Origin: a bacterium
GTDB lineage: Bacteria; Actinomycetota; Acidimicrobiia; Spongiisociales; UBA5794
Reading direction: 5' to 3'
DNA: 64,000 bases
Assembly (NCBI GenBank): GCA_024228555.1
Contig: JAAETI010000162.1
Span: 23,001 to 87,000, forward strand
Both the position numbers and the translations under genes were made by a program. Below are positions 45,404 to 52,722 of the stretch, piece after piece. Below the pieces are notes generated by a model, which saw only the letters and a program-made list of their open reading frames with translations, searched no databases and was not told the DNA's origin. Each line of letters opens with the position of its first letter. Position 1 is the stretch's first letter.

Positions 45404-45823
45404 CTAGCTCTGGATAAAGACTGTCCCCGTAAACAGCCCACACAGTCGGTCGTCGTCTCGGGTCACTCGCACTTGATATGTAGCCAGCTGACGGCCGCGC
45501 CGAACTTCTGTTGCTTCGGCGCGAAGCGTATCTCCGGGTTTCGTTGCGGCCGAGATGACCAGGTGGGTATCGATGGCGACCGCTACCGGCCCTGCCGCGT
45601 TCGAGATCAACGAGAAGGCACAGTCTGCGAGTGAGAACAGGGCACCGCCGTGGGTAGTGCCGTGGAAATTGAGGTGCTCGTTGGTTACAGCCAAATCGAC
45701 GATCACGTTCTCGGGATCATCAGAGACCAGGCGAACTCCCAAAGTCGCGGCGTAGCCGTCGGTGTCGAAGTAGTCCCTGACGCGAGTGCGTTCATCCATA
45801 GGGAAGGCACGATAGCCCGCCAT
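45404..45823 (-). CDS. paaI: PaaI-like hotdog-fold acyl-CoA thioesterase
   Basis: A 139-residue hotdog-fold thioesterase. FHGTTHGGALFSLADCAFSL carries the PaaI signature (HGGxxxxLAD), including the catalytic Asp, and SAATKPGDTLRAEATEVRRG the second half. PaaI hydrolyses stalled hydroxyphenylacetyl-CoA species and frees CoA during phenylacetate catabolism, which matches the paa and liv genes upstream. The start could be ATG 45823 or ATG 45799 (MDERTRVRDYF); neither has a strong ribosome binding site. It converges on livG and diverges from the SorC-type regulator. Confidence 0.85.
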   Translation of the reverse strand: MAGYRAFPMDERTRVRDYFDTDGYAATLGVRLVSDDPENVIVDLAVTNEHLNFHGTTHGGALFSLADCAFSLISNAAGPVAVAIDTHLVISAATKPGDTLRAEATEVRRGRQLATYQVRVTRDDDRLCGLFTGTVFIQS

Positions 45824-45900
45824 CCACGTGGAGGCTGGCCGACTCTGTCTGATCAGAGCCGAGCCGGTTTTGGGTCGCTATCTAGACCGCACTAGGGTAA

Positions 45901-45916
45901 TGAGCGAAAGCGCTCA
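45901..45916 (+). promoter_or_regulatory. Operator-like palindrome 1 upstream of the LsrR-like gene
   Basis: TGAGCG-AAAG-CGCTCA, 6-base arms, 41 bases before the regulator start. Together with the next site it forms a pair with centres 19 bases apart. Confidence 0.55.
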
Positions 45917-45919
45917 GTC

Positions 45920-45935
45920 GTGAGCGGATGCTCAC
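45920..45935 (+). promoter_or_regulatory. Operator-like palindrome 2 upstream of the LsrR-like gene
   Basis: GTGAGC-GGAT-GCTCAC shares the TGAGC/GCTCA arms of palindrome 1. Two similar sites about two helical turns apart suit binding by a tetrameric SorC-type regulator. Confidence 0.55.
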
Positions 45936-45956
45936 AACATCGATCCGGGACCACCA

Positions 45957-46916
45957 ATGATGCCGACAGCAGCACCTCCGCATGTTGATGACAAGGTGCT
46001 GCGTGCGGCCTGGCTGTATTACCGGGAGAACCTCACCCAGGACTCGATCGCCGCGGCGCTTGGCGTATCCCGGGCGACCGTGGGGCGGCTGCTGGAACGA
46101 GCGCGCCGCGAAGGGATTGTTCGTGTTGAGATCGATCCGGATCTGCTGGGCGCCGTTGGTATCGCCGCCTCGCTGTCCGCCAAGTACGAAAGGACAGAAG
46201 TCCTTGTCGTACCTGCTGACGGGGTCGAACACGACCAAGCAGAAATCAATGCTCGTCTTGCCCGAGCCGCGGCCCAACTGCTGTCAGGGAGGCTGAATCC
46301 CGAAGACACACTGGCCATTGGATGGGGAGATACGGTGGTCAAGTCGGTCACCCAGCTTCCGGCGGGCCGTCAGATTGTCACCCTCACCGGTGGCGTTGGT
46401 TCATATCCCGGAGCGCTATCAGCGCGGTTTGGGGAGTCGCTGGCAATGATCCCGGCGCCATTCTTGGCATCTACGCCGGAGCGGGCCGAAGCATTCGCCT
46501 CGGAGGGGTCCATCGAACGAATCATGGCGCAGGCCGTTGCCGCACAATGGAAGCTGGTCGGTGTCGGTGGCCTGAACCCTGATGCATCAATCGTGAAGTT
46601 CGGGTACCAGACCGCCGACGACCTTCACGCTCTCGAAGCGGCTGGTTCGGTTGGCGACATCCTCGGGTTGTTCTATGACATCAACGGTGAGGTCTTCGAT
46701 CTCGACATCCACAGACGACGGATTGGTGTGGATCTCGACGATCTGGCCACCGCACCGGGAACCTTGATCGCAGCCGCCGGTGGCAAGGACAAGCGAATGG
46801 CCATGTTGGGTGCTTTGCGCGGAGGCTTTGTCGACCTATTGGTGACAACCGAAGAAGATGCAAGAGCGATTGCTGAATACGACGACGGTCTAGGCGACCA
46901 GGAAAGAGACGGATGA
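45957..46916 (+). CDS. SorC/LsrR-family transcriptional regulator
   Basis: A 319-residue regulator with an N-terminal helix-turn-helix ([21 protein letters not shown]) and a SorC-type sugar-phosphate domain related to phosphosugar isomerases ([68 protein letters not shown]). In E. coli LsrR senses phospho-AI-2 and represses the lsr operon. Only one base separates its stop from the LsrF-like gene, so the two form an operon, and paired palindromes upstream suggest autoregulation. The start is ATG 45957 or 45960. Confidence 0.88.
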   Translation: MMPTAAPPHVDDKVLRAAWLYYRENLTQDSIAAALGVSRATVGRLLERARREGIVRVEIDPDLLGAVGIAASLSAKYERTEVLVVPADGVEHDQAEINARLARAAAQLLSGRLNPEDTLAIGWGDTVVKSVTQLPAGRQIVTLTGGVGSYPGALSARFGESLAMIPAPFLASTPERAEAFASEGSIERIMAQAVAAQWKLVGVGGLNPDASIVKFGYQTADDLHALEAAGSVGDILGLFYDINGEVFDLDIHRRRIGVDLDDLATAPGTLIAAAGGKDKRMAMLGALRGGFVDLLVTTEEDARAIAEYDDGLGDQERDG

Positions 46917-46917
46917 C

Positions 46918-47784
46918 ATGCCAGAAGCGGACACAAAGGTAACGAAGGATTTTCGAGCGAATCAGCCCCAGAGCAATGCCGGGTTCCATATCAAGGGGTC
47001 AGGGTCATACGACTGGGGTATGAAGTACCGGCTCGGGCGAATCTTCCGCGAAGACGGCAACACGGTGATGCTGGCCATCGACCATGGCTATTTCCAGGGA
47101 CCGACCAGCGGTCTCGAGCGTATCGACCTCGACATCGTGCCCTTGCTCCCGCACGCTGACGCTCTCATGTGTACTCGTGGCATCTTGCGTTCCGTGATCC
47201 CGCCGGCAGCAGGCAACCCGGTTGTGCTGCGTGCCTCCGGCGGACCCTCCATCCTCAAGGAGCTGAGCAACGAGCAGGTGGCTGTGGCGATGGATGACGC
47301 GTTGCGTCTCGATGTCGCCGCGGTTGCGGTCCAGGTGTTTGTTGGCGGCGAATATGAGACCCAGTCCGTAGCCAACATGACCAAGCTCGTTGACGAGGGG
47401 ATGCGCGTCGGCATGCCGGTCATGGCAGTGACGGCGGTTGGCAGGGAGCTGGTGCGTGACTCCAAGTATCTCGGTTTGGCGACTCGTATGCTTGCTGAGC
47501 TCGGCGCCCAGGTGGTCAAGACCTACTACTGCGAAGAGGACTTTGGGCATGTCACTGCAGCCTGCCCAGTGCCGATCGTTATGGCTGGGGGCAAGAAGCT
47601 ACCGGAGCTCGATGCGTTGACCATGGCGTACAACGCCATCCAGGGTGGCGCCTCCGGTGTCGACATGGGTCGCAACGTCTTCCAGAGTCTGCACCCGGAC
47701 GCAATGTTGACCGCAATCAACGCTGTGGTTCACGACTCAGCCACCCCACAAGAGGCAAACGAGCTGCTTCGGTCGTTGATCTGA
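46918..47784 (+). CDS. lsrF: LsrF-like thiolase/aldolase (class I, DeoC/FbaB fold)
   Basis: A 288-residue protein that follows E. coli LsrF nearly throughout: [73 protein letters not shown] and [15 protein letters not shown]. LsrF transfers the acetyl group of 3-hydroxy-5-phosphonooxypentane-2,4-dione to CoA, finishing AI-2 breakdown. The catalytic Lys is expected in the conserved VVKTYY stretch. No lsrACDB transporter, lsrK, lsrG or luxS is in the window, so a related sugar-phosphate substrate is equally possible. Confidence 0.9.
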   Translation: MPEADTKVTKDFRANQPQSNAGFHIKGSGSYDWGMKYRLGRIFREDGNTVMLAIDHGYFQGPTSGLERIDLDIVPLLPHADALMCTRGILRSVIPPAAGNPVVLRASGGPSILKELSNEQVAVAMDDALRLDVAAVAVQVFVGGEYETQSVANMTKLVDEGMRVGMPVMAVTAVGRELVRDSKYLGLATRMLAELGAQVVKTYYCEEDFGHVTAACPVPIVMAGGKKLPELDALTMAYNAIQGGASGVDMGRNVFQSLHPDAMLTAINAVVHDSATPQEANELLRSLI

Positions 47785-47812
47785 GCGACTAGGTCAGTCG
47801 AACCCGATGACG

Positions 47813-47874
47813 GCTCCCGGCTGCCCGTAGGGCAGCCGGGAGCTTGCGACTTCGGCTGCGCCGAAGTCGCAAGC
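47813..47874. terminator. Double hairpin between lsrF and a convergent gene
   Basis: Hairpin 1 has 14-base perfect arms (47813-47826 and 47830-47843, loop GTA). Hairpin 2 has 13-base perfect arms (47844-47856 and 47860-47872, loop TGC). They abut with no gap, leaving 28 bases to the lsrF stop and 8 to the convergent stop. There is no U tract. Confidence 0.7.
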
Positions 47875-47880
47875 TGTCTC

Positions 47881-48648
47881 CTACTCGCCGGAAGAGCTGG
47901 AGCTTCGGATGAATTTGGAGACTTGTTTGCCGAGGTCACGGGCCGCCCGCAGGTGGCTCCTGGCCTCCTGAAGCGCCGTCTTGGCGGCGGCCAGAGTGCT
48001 CTGGGCCGGATCTGGCCAATCGCTCGGCTGGAGACCGATGACGGAATCTGCGACGGGACCGGCTCCGGTGGCCGCAGCAGCGATCAGTCGCGTCATCTCA
48101 TCGAGATCAGCCTGCGCCTCGGCTGTGTCGACGCCGGCTGCATCCAACCTGTCAAGGGCATCTTGCAGATTGGGTCCGATTTCGGTGAAGCGACGGGTCG
48201 CAGCCGCAACGCCATCTGATGCGGCCACCGCATGCGTGTTTGGCCCCAGGAGCGCAAACACCAGGGTCGTCTCGAATATCGGTGGAGCGACCTCTCGGAC
48301 CTCCGCAACCGTCTCTACCGCGGCCACAGCATCAATACCTGCCTGCAAAACGCTGCGTGCGGCATCAATGTCGGCGAGAAGCGTCGCCGCATGACCGTCG
48401 CTGATGTGATCGTCCTTGTCGATCTTGCCTGCCAGCCGGTCGAGGGCCGTGAGGCGTCGATCGATCTGAGCGGTCACGCGCTCCTTGGCTGCCTCGAGTC
48501 GATCGGTTCTCTGTTCGTCCGTTAGTTCGACAGCCGTGCGGGGCGGCTGTTCGGTTTCGGTTTGGGCGACCGCGGCTACGGGGACCGCGGTCACCAGCAG
48601 TGCAACAGCCAGTAGGCCGTAAAAGGCCCGTTTCCAGTTTCTAGTCAT
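47881..48648 (-). CDS. Exported helical protein of unknown function
   Basis: I do not recognise the family. The 255-residue protein has a signal peptide (RAFYGLLAVALLVTAVPVAAVA). The mature part is an alanine-rich, charged, probably all-alpha chain with heptad-like stretches (LEAAKERVTAQIDRRLTALD, LLADIDAARSVLQAGIDAV) and a Ser-rich end (KFIRSSSSSGE). ATG 48648 has AAGGAG about 10 bases upstream and overlaps the preceding lipoprotein stop by 8 bases, so the two are coupled and may act together at the cell surface. Confidence 0.75.
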   Translation of the reverse strand: MTRNWKRAFYGLLAVALLVTAVPVAAVAQTETEQPPRTAVELTDEQRTDRLEAAKERVTAQIDRRLTALDRLAGKIDKDDHISDGHAATLLADIDAARSVLQAGIDAVAAVETVAEVREVAPPIFETTLVFALLGPNTHAVAASDGVAAATRRFTEIGPNLQDALDRLDAAGVDTAEAQADLDEMTRLIAAAATGAGPVADSVIGLQPSDWPDPAQSTLAAAKTALQEARSHLRAARDLGKQVSKFIRSSSSSGE

Positions 48649-48997
48649 CGAAGATGTCTCCTTCTTGTTCGGCGAGGCTCGAATCAAGGTCAGCAAGGAC
48701 TTCATCGAGGTCGTCGACGAGCTCATCGAGATCCTCGAGATCGAAGTCCGTGTTGACTGCCGGCAGTTTTGGATCGGACTCCTCGCTGCCGGGAGCCACG
48801 GTTGTGACAGTCGTCACCGTGGTCGTTGACGACAGGCCGGGCGACTCCACTGCCGGCGTGGTGACGCTCGTGGTGGTCGGAGCGACCGTAGTGCTTGTGC
48901 TTGTGGTCGTTGTCGACACATCGCCGGTAGGTGCAACAGTGCAGCCGGTGGCGAACAGGGCAAGCACCAATAACCGGGTTGGAGTGTTTCTGGCCAT
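48641..48997 (-). CDS. Small Thr-rich lipoprotein
   Basis: A 118-residue exported protein. The lipobox LFATGC places the lipid-modified cysteine at residue 19. Residues 24-70 are a Ser/Thr/Val-rich linker (STTTTSTSTTVAPTTTS), probably extended or glycosylated. The last 40 residues are strongly acidic (DLEDLDELVDDLDEVLADL) and could form a helix that pairs with the basic coiled protein encoded next. No known domain. Confidence 0.75.
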   Translation of the reverse strand: MARNTPTRLLVLALFATGCTVAPTGDVSTTTTSTSTTVAPTTTSVTTPAVESPGLSSTTTVTTVTTVAPGSEESDPKLPAVNTDFDLEDLDELVDDLDEVLADLDSSLAEQEGDIFDD

Positions 48998-49065
48998 GCC
49001 CCCACGATGGGCTGGCCATGTTCAGCTGGTGAGTGAGATCTGTAAGAAGAGTGTGAACGAGGTCG

Positions 49066-49650
49066 CTAGTTGCGGGCTGCCCATACCAACTTCCATGCGA
49101 TCGGCAGCAATGTCCCCGCTAAAAGCGCCTTGGCAAGATCTCCAATCACAAACGGGGCGAGACCTAGCTCGACCGCTCTGGTCCATGAGACACCGAGCAC
49201 ATTCGCCAGCCAGGGCACGCCCACCAAATAGACAACAACGCTGCCGGTGAGGAAGGCAGGGATCGCGGTAGCGAAGGTCCGGTCTTGGTGCCGTTCCGCA
49301 AGAGCGCCGACAATCCAGGCGGCGGCGATGAAGCCGACCAGGAACCCGCCGGTAGCGCCGGTGGCGTACGACCATCCGCTAGCCCCACCTGCATAGAAGG
49401 GAAAGACGAGACCGAGCAGCAGGTAGAGACCTTGACTGGCAGCTCCGGCGCCGCGCCCCAATACGGCTCCTGCCATCAGCACCGCAAACGTCTGTCCGGT
49501 TATCGGAACCGGGGTGAACGGCAGGGGGATGCGTATCTGGGCGGCGACCGCAGTCAGCAGCGCGAAGCTCACGACTAACGCCAGCGTCGTCGTCTGGCTC
49601 TTTGGCAGCACCGCACCTGCGATGACGCGCGACGGAATGGTGGTCTGCAT
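49066..49650 (-). CDS. bioY: BioY-family biotin transporter (ECF S component)
   Basis: A 194-residue membrane protein with six hydrophobic helices; the substrate-specificity component of a biotin importer. Family motifs are PLPFTPVPITGQTFAVLMAG, GAASQGLYLLLGL, GWSYATGATGGFLVGFIAA and the conserved end region GLAPFVIGDLAKALLAG. No ECF ATPase or T component is adjacent; some BioY proteins work alone or share a module. ATG 49650 has AGGGAAGGGA upstream. It diverges from the sensor kinase gene across 102 bases. Confidence 0.9.
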   Translation of the reverse strand: MQTTIPSRVIAGAVLPKSQTTTLALVVSFALLTAVAAQIRIPLPFTPVPITGQTFAVLMAGAVLGRGAGAASQGLYLLLGLVFPFYAGGASGWSYATGATGGFLVGFIAAAWIVGALAERHQDRTFATAIPAFLTGSVVVYLVGVPWLANVLGVSWTRAVELGLAPFVIGDLAKALLAGTLLPIAWKLVWAARN

Positions 49651-49752
49651 CCGGGTCCCTTCCCTCTTCTGCAGCACCAGCTTAGGCGCCAGTCTGCGCG
49701 GAAATCAGCAGCACCGATTAAGAACCCTCCGGTCCGTGCCGACAGTGTTTCT

Positions 49753-51504
49753 ATGCCTGCTTGGCGGCAACAGCCAAACCGCGCCCCATCTACAGTCGTT
49801 GGCGATCTGGGAGTGACCCCTGGTCGGGCTTCGGCGCGTCGAGTTGCCGGCGGCATGCTCATCGTCGGCCTCATCATCACCGCCGTTGCTACTTGGTGGG
49901 GTCTCGAGCGAGATTCTCGCCTCGCTGACGAGCAGCTGGCGAGCACTGGCAAGCTGTTGGTCTTCGGCACTGAAGAGTTGCTCGAAGACGCCGAGCGGCA
50001 GATCGCAGCTGCGGGCAGCCTATTTCGCTCAAGCGAGCATGTCGCGCCTGACGAATTCGCGGTCTTTGCTGGCGATATTGGTCTGACGCCCGGGATTCTC
50101 GGGTTGGGCTACGTCCCGATCATCCCTCATGACCAGCTCGACAGTTGGCTAGCCGAGACCCAGAGCGAACTACCAGGCTTGGCTCTGTTCGAAATCGGAC
50201 CAGACGATCAGGTGGTTCCTGTCCAGCCGCGACCGTTGCATTTCCCTCTGCTCTACTTCGGACCTTCGGAATTGCAGACCGGAGTAATCGGTCTTGATCT
50301 TGGCTTCCACGAGGGCTGGTACGACGACCTTGTCGATGGCACCGCCACGACCGGAACCGTCATGACCAGCTTCACCGATTCCAGCCTGCCTGCGCCGCTC
50401 AATGGCGAGGATCAGTTCATCGTCGGGTGGCCCATCGAGGACCTTGCGACGGGACAGGTCGACGCTTCCGTCGTAGCGATTGTCGATTTGGGGGTCCTTG
50501 TCGCATCCAATCTCTCGGCCGAGGTTACGTCCGGAATCGAGTGGCAGATCGTCGACGCGACGGAAGGGCAGACCCAAACCGGCGACCCTGAGTCCTGGTC
50601 TGGAACGTTTGATTTCGGCAACAGGACATGGTTGGTCACAGCGACCGACATCGACGTCGACGAAGGTTGGCTGCCGGGTACCGTTGCCTATCCGTTCCTG
50701 GGCGGGCTGGCAATCACCGTTCTGCTGGCGATGATCGGTCAGTTGGCAGTCACTCGGTCCACTGGAAAACGCAAGGTCGAGACTCTTGAATCACTCAACG
50801 AAGCCAAAGACGAGTTCTTGGCTGCCGTGAGCCACAGATTGAGGACTCCGCTGACGGCAGTCGTAGGGTTCAGCGAGATCCTCAAAGACAACGAGACTGG
50901 TCTTTCAGAAGCGGACCGCGGAGAGCTGTTGTCGACTATCGCCGTCCAGGCGATTGAGTTGGGGCATCTGTTCGACAACTTGCTAACAGTGACGCGCGAC
51001 ACAGACCGTACATTCTTCAGTCCGAAGCGCGTCAGTGTGGTCTCAGAGTTGCATGCCGTGCTGGATAGCGTTGAGCCGAGTCGTCGCGCCAAGGTGCGGA
51101 TGGCCGCGGCTGATCCCGAGGTTGCCGTCGCCGGCGATCCCGGTTTGGTTAGGCAGGTCTTGCGCAACTTGGTTGCGAATGCGACAGACTTCGGGCAGAA
51201 GGTCGAGCTCAATGTCCTGGATGGGGGCCATGTTGCCCGGATTGTGGTGAAGGACGACGGCCCCGGGGTGCCGGCTGCACGAGCGGCATCAGTTTTCGAC
51301 CTGTATGACAAAGCGAGTCATCATCGTGGTCAACCCGAATCGATGGGTGTTGGCTTGTTCGTATCGCGTCGCCTTGCGCGCAGAATGAGTGGTGACATCA
51401 CTTATCGCCGTTCGGCAGGGTGGACCGTATTTGAGTTGAGCCTTCCAGCCATTCCCAACCCGGTGAAGGCGAGAGAGCTATCGCAAGACGTGACGGTTGG
51501 ATAA
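49753..51504 (+). CDS. CHASE-domain sensor histidine kinase
   Basis: A 583-residue membrane kinase. A helix at about 33-50 (GGMLIVGLIITAVATWW) and another at about 312-335 (FLGGLAITVLLAMIGQLAV) flank an outer CHASE domain (FRSSEHVAPDEFAVFAGDIG, GLGYVPIIP). The kinase part has His361 in AAVSHRLRTPLTAVVG, the N box RQVLRNLVANATDFG, DDGPGVP and MGVGLFVSRRLARRM. CHASE domains sense small molecules in plants and bacteria. No response regulator is adjacent. The start is uncertain; ATG 49753 lacks a ribosome binding site. Confidence 0.85.
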   Translation: MPAWRQQPNRAPSTVVGDLGVTPGRASARRVAGGMLIVGLIITAVATWWGLERDSRLADEQLASTGKLLVFGTEELLEDAERQIAAAGSLFRSSEHVAPDEFAVFAGDIGLTPGILGLGYVPIIPHDQLDSWLAETQSELPGLALFEIGPDDQVVPVQPRPLHFPLLYFGPSELQTGVIGLDLGFHEGWYDDLVDGTATTGTVMTSFTDSSLPAPLNGEDQFIVGWPIEDLATGQVDASVVAIVDLGVLVASNLSAEVTSGIEWQIVDATEGQTQTGDPESWSGTFDFGNRTWLVTATDIDVDEGWLPGTVAYPFLGGLAITVLLAMIGQLAVTRSTGKRKVETLESLNEAKDEFLAAVSHRLRTPLTAVVGFSEILKDNETGLSEADRGELLSTIAVQAIELGHLFDNLLTVTRDTDRTFFSPKRVSVVSELHAVLDSVEPSRRAKVRMAAADPEVAVAGDPGLVRQVLRNLVANATDFGQKVELNVLDGGHVARIVVKDDGPGVPAARAASVFDLYDKASHHRGQPESMGVGLFVSRRLARRMSGDITYRRSAGWTVFELSLPAIPNPVKARELSQDVTVG

Positions 51505-51518
51505 AGGGTCACGACAGG

Positions 51519-51524
51519 TAGCAT
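51519..51524 (+). promoter_or_regulatory. Candidate -10 for leaderless ylbL
   Basis: TAGCAT (4 of 6) lies 8 bases before the ylbL ATG, and no ribosome binding site fits that start. Confidence 0.35.
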
Positions 51525-51532
51525 CGGCACCC

Positions 51533-52651
51533 ATGGAACAAGGCCAGCCAGTCATCGATCCAATTGATCAGCCCGATCCGCCGCGCCGGCGCTTGCCGGT
51601 TTGGCCGTTCGTGCTGGCCGGGTTCATGCTGCTGGTCGGTTCCTTTGTTTTTGCCGTGGTGGCCGTCCCGATTTCGATGCCGTACTACGCCATGTCTCCG
51701 GGTCCGGTTAGTGACGTGAGCGACTACGTCGAGGTGACCGAGCCTTACGAGACAACTGAGGGCGAGTTGTTCTTCCTGACGGTTTCGCTACAGGAGGTCA
51801 ATGTTCTCGAATGGATGGCTGCCAAGCTCGACGATCGGGTCGACCTCGCTCCGGTGGAGAACATCCGGCCGGCGGGGGTCACGCAAGAAGAGCTAAGGGT
51901 CTACAACCTCGATCTCATGGAACGATCAAAGGACGACGCCAAATACGTCGCCATGACTTATCTCGGTTACGACGTCACCTACAACGGATCCGGTGCGCTC
52001 ATCAGTTCAACGATCGAGGATTCGGCGGCCGAGGGAACATTGCAGGCGGGCGATGTAATCATTGGCGTCGAAGGTGAACCCGTTGAGTTTTCAAGCGAGG
52101 CTGTCGATCTGATCGGGGGCAGAGCACCTGGGGATGAGCTCACGCTGACGATCGAACGAACCGATGCGGACGATCCCGAGATCGTTGAGATCCTCGATAT
52201 CTCCCTGGTACTGGGTCCGTACAAGTTCATCGACGAGGATGGCAATGTGCTGGACGATCCGGACCGTGGCATGGTCGGAGTGATGCTCACCGATGCCGAG
52301 GTGGAGGTCGTGTTCCCCGTCGACGTTGACATCGATAGCCAAAACATTGGCGGCCCATCTGCGGGTCTGATGTTTACGCTCGAAATCATCGACGCCCTCA
52401 CCGAGGACGATCTCACCCAGGGTCGACGGATTGCAGGAACGGGGACGATCGATGCCGATGGCAACGTCGGTGCGATCGGTGGGATGAGGCAGAAGACCTA
52501 CGGGGCCATTGATGCGGGCGCCGAATACTTGCTCGTTCCAGCGAACAACTGGGAAGAGGCTGTTGACGCGGCAGGCGATGACATCATGCTCGTGAAAGTA
52601 ACGACCATCCAAGACGCGATGACGTTCCTTGCTTCCCTGTCGGCCGCCTGA
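51533..52651 (+). CDS. ylbL: YlbL-type membrane protease (PDZ plus Lon-like S16 domain)
   Basis: A 372-residue protein with one membrane helix (about 25-47), a PDZ domain (about 155-215, ISSTIEDSAAEGTLQAGDVI) and a Lon-type proteolytic domain with the Ser276/Lys321 dyad (GGPSAGLMF, GGMRQKTYGA). B. subtilis YlbL and M. tuberculosis Rv3194c share this layout. Rv3194c sits next to UPF0182 gene Rv3193c; here a DivIVA-domain gene lies between the two. ATG 51533 has no clear ribosome binding site but a TAGCAT element 8 bases upstream; TTG 51497 is an alternative. Confidence 0.92.
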   Translation: MEQGQPVIDPIDQPDPPRRRLPVWPFVLAGFMLLVGSFVFAVVAVPISMPYYAMSPGPVSDVSDYVEVTEPYETTEGELFFLTVSLQEVNVLEWMAAKLDDRVDLAPVENIRPAGVTQEELRVYNLDLMERSKDDAKYVAMTYLGYDVTYNGSGALISSTIEDSAAEGTLQAGDVIIGVEGEPVEFSSEAVDLIGGRAPGDELTLTIERTDADDPEIVEILDISLVLGPYKFIDEDGNVLDDPDRGMVGVMLTDAEVEVVFPVDVDIDSQNIGGPSAGLMFTLEIIDALTEDDLTQGRRIAGTGTIDADGNVGAIGGMRQKTYGAIDAGAEYLLVPANNWEEAVDAAGDDIMLVKVTTIQDAMTFLASLSAA

Positions 52652-52710
52652 TCTGTTTGTCAGCTTCAGGGTTCGTTCCTACATGACACCGGTCTTCGTC
52701 GAACCCGGGG

Positions 52711-52716
52711 TATCGT
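52711..52716 (+). promoter_or_regulatory. Candidate -10 for the leaderless DivIVA-domain gene
   Basis: TATCGT (4 of 6) is followed by 6 bases and the ATG; there is no ribosome binding site in between. Confidence 0.4.
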
Positions 52717-52722
52717 GGCCAG

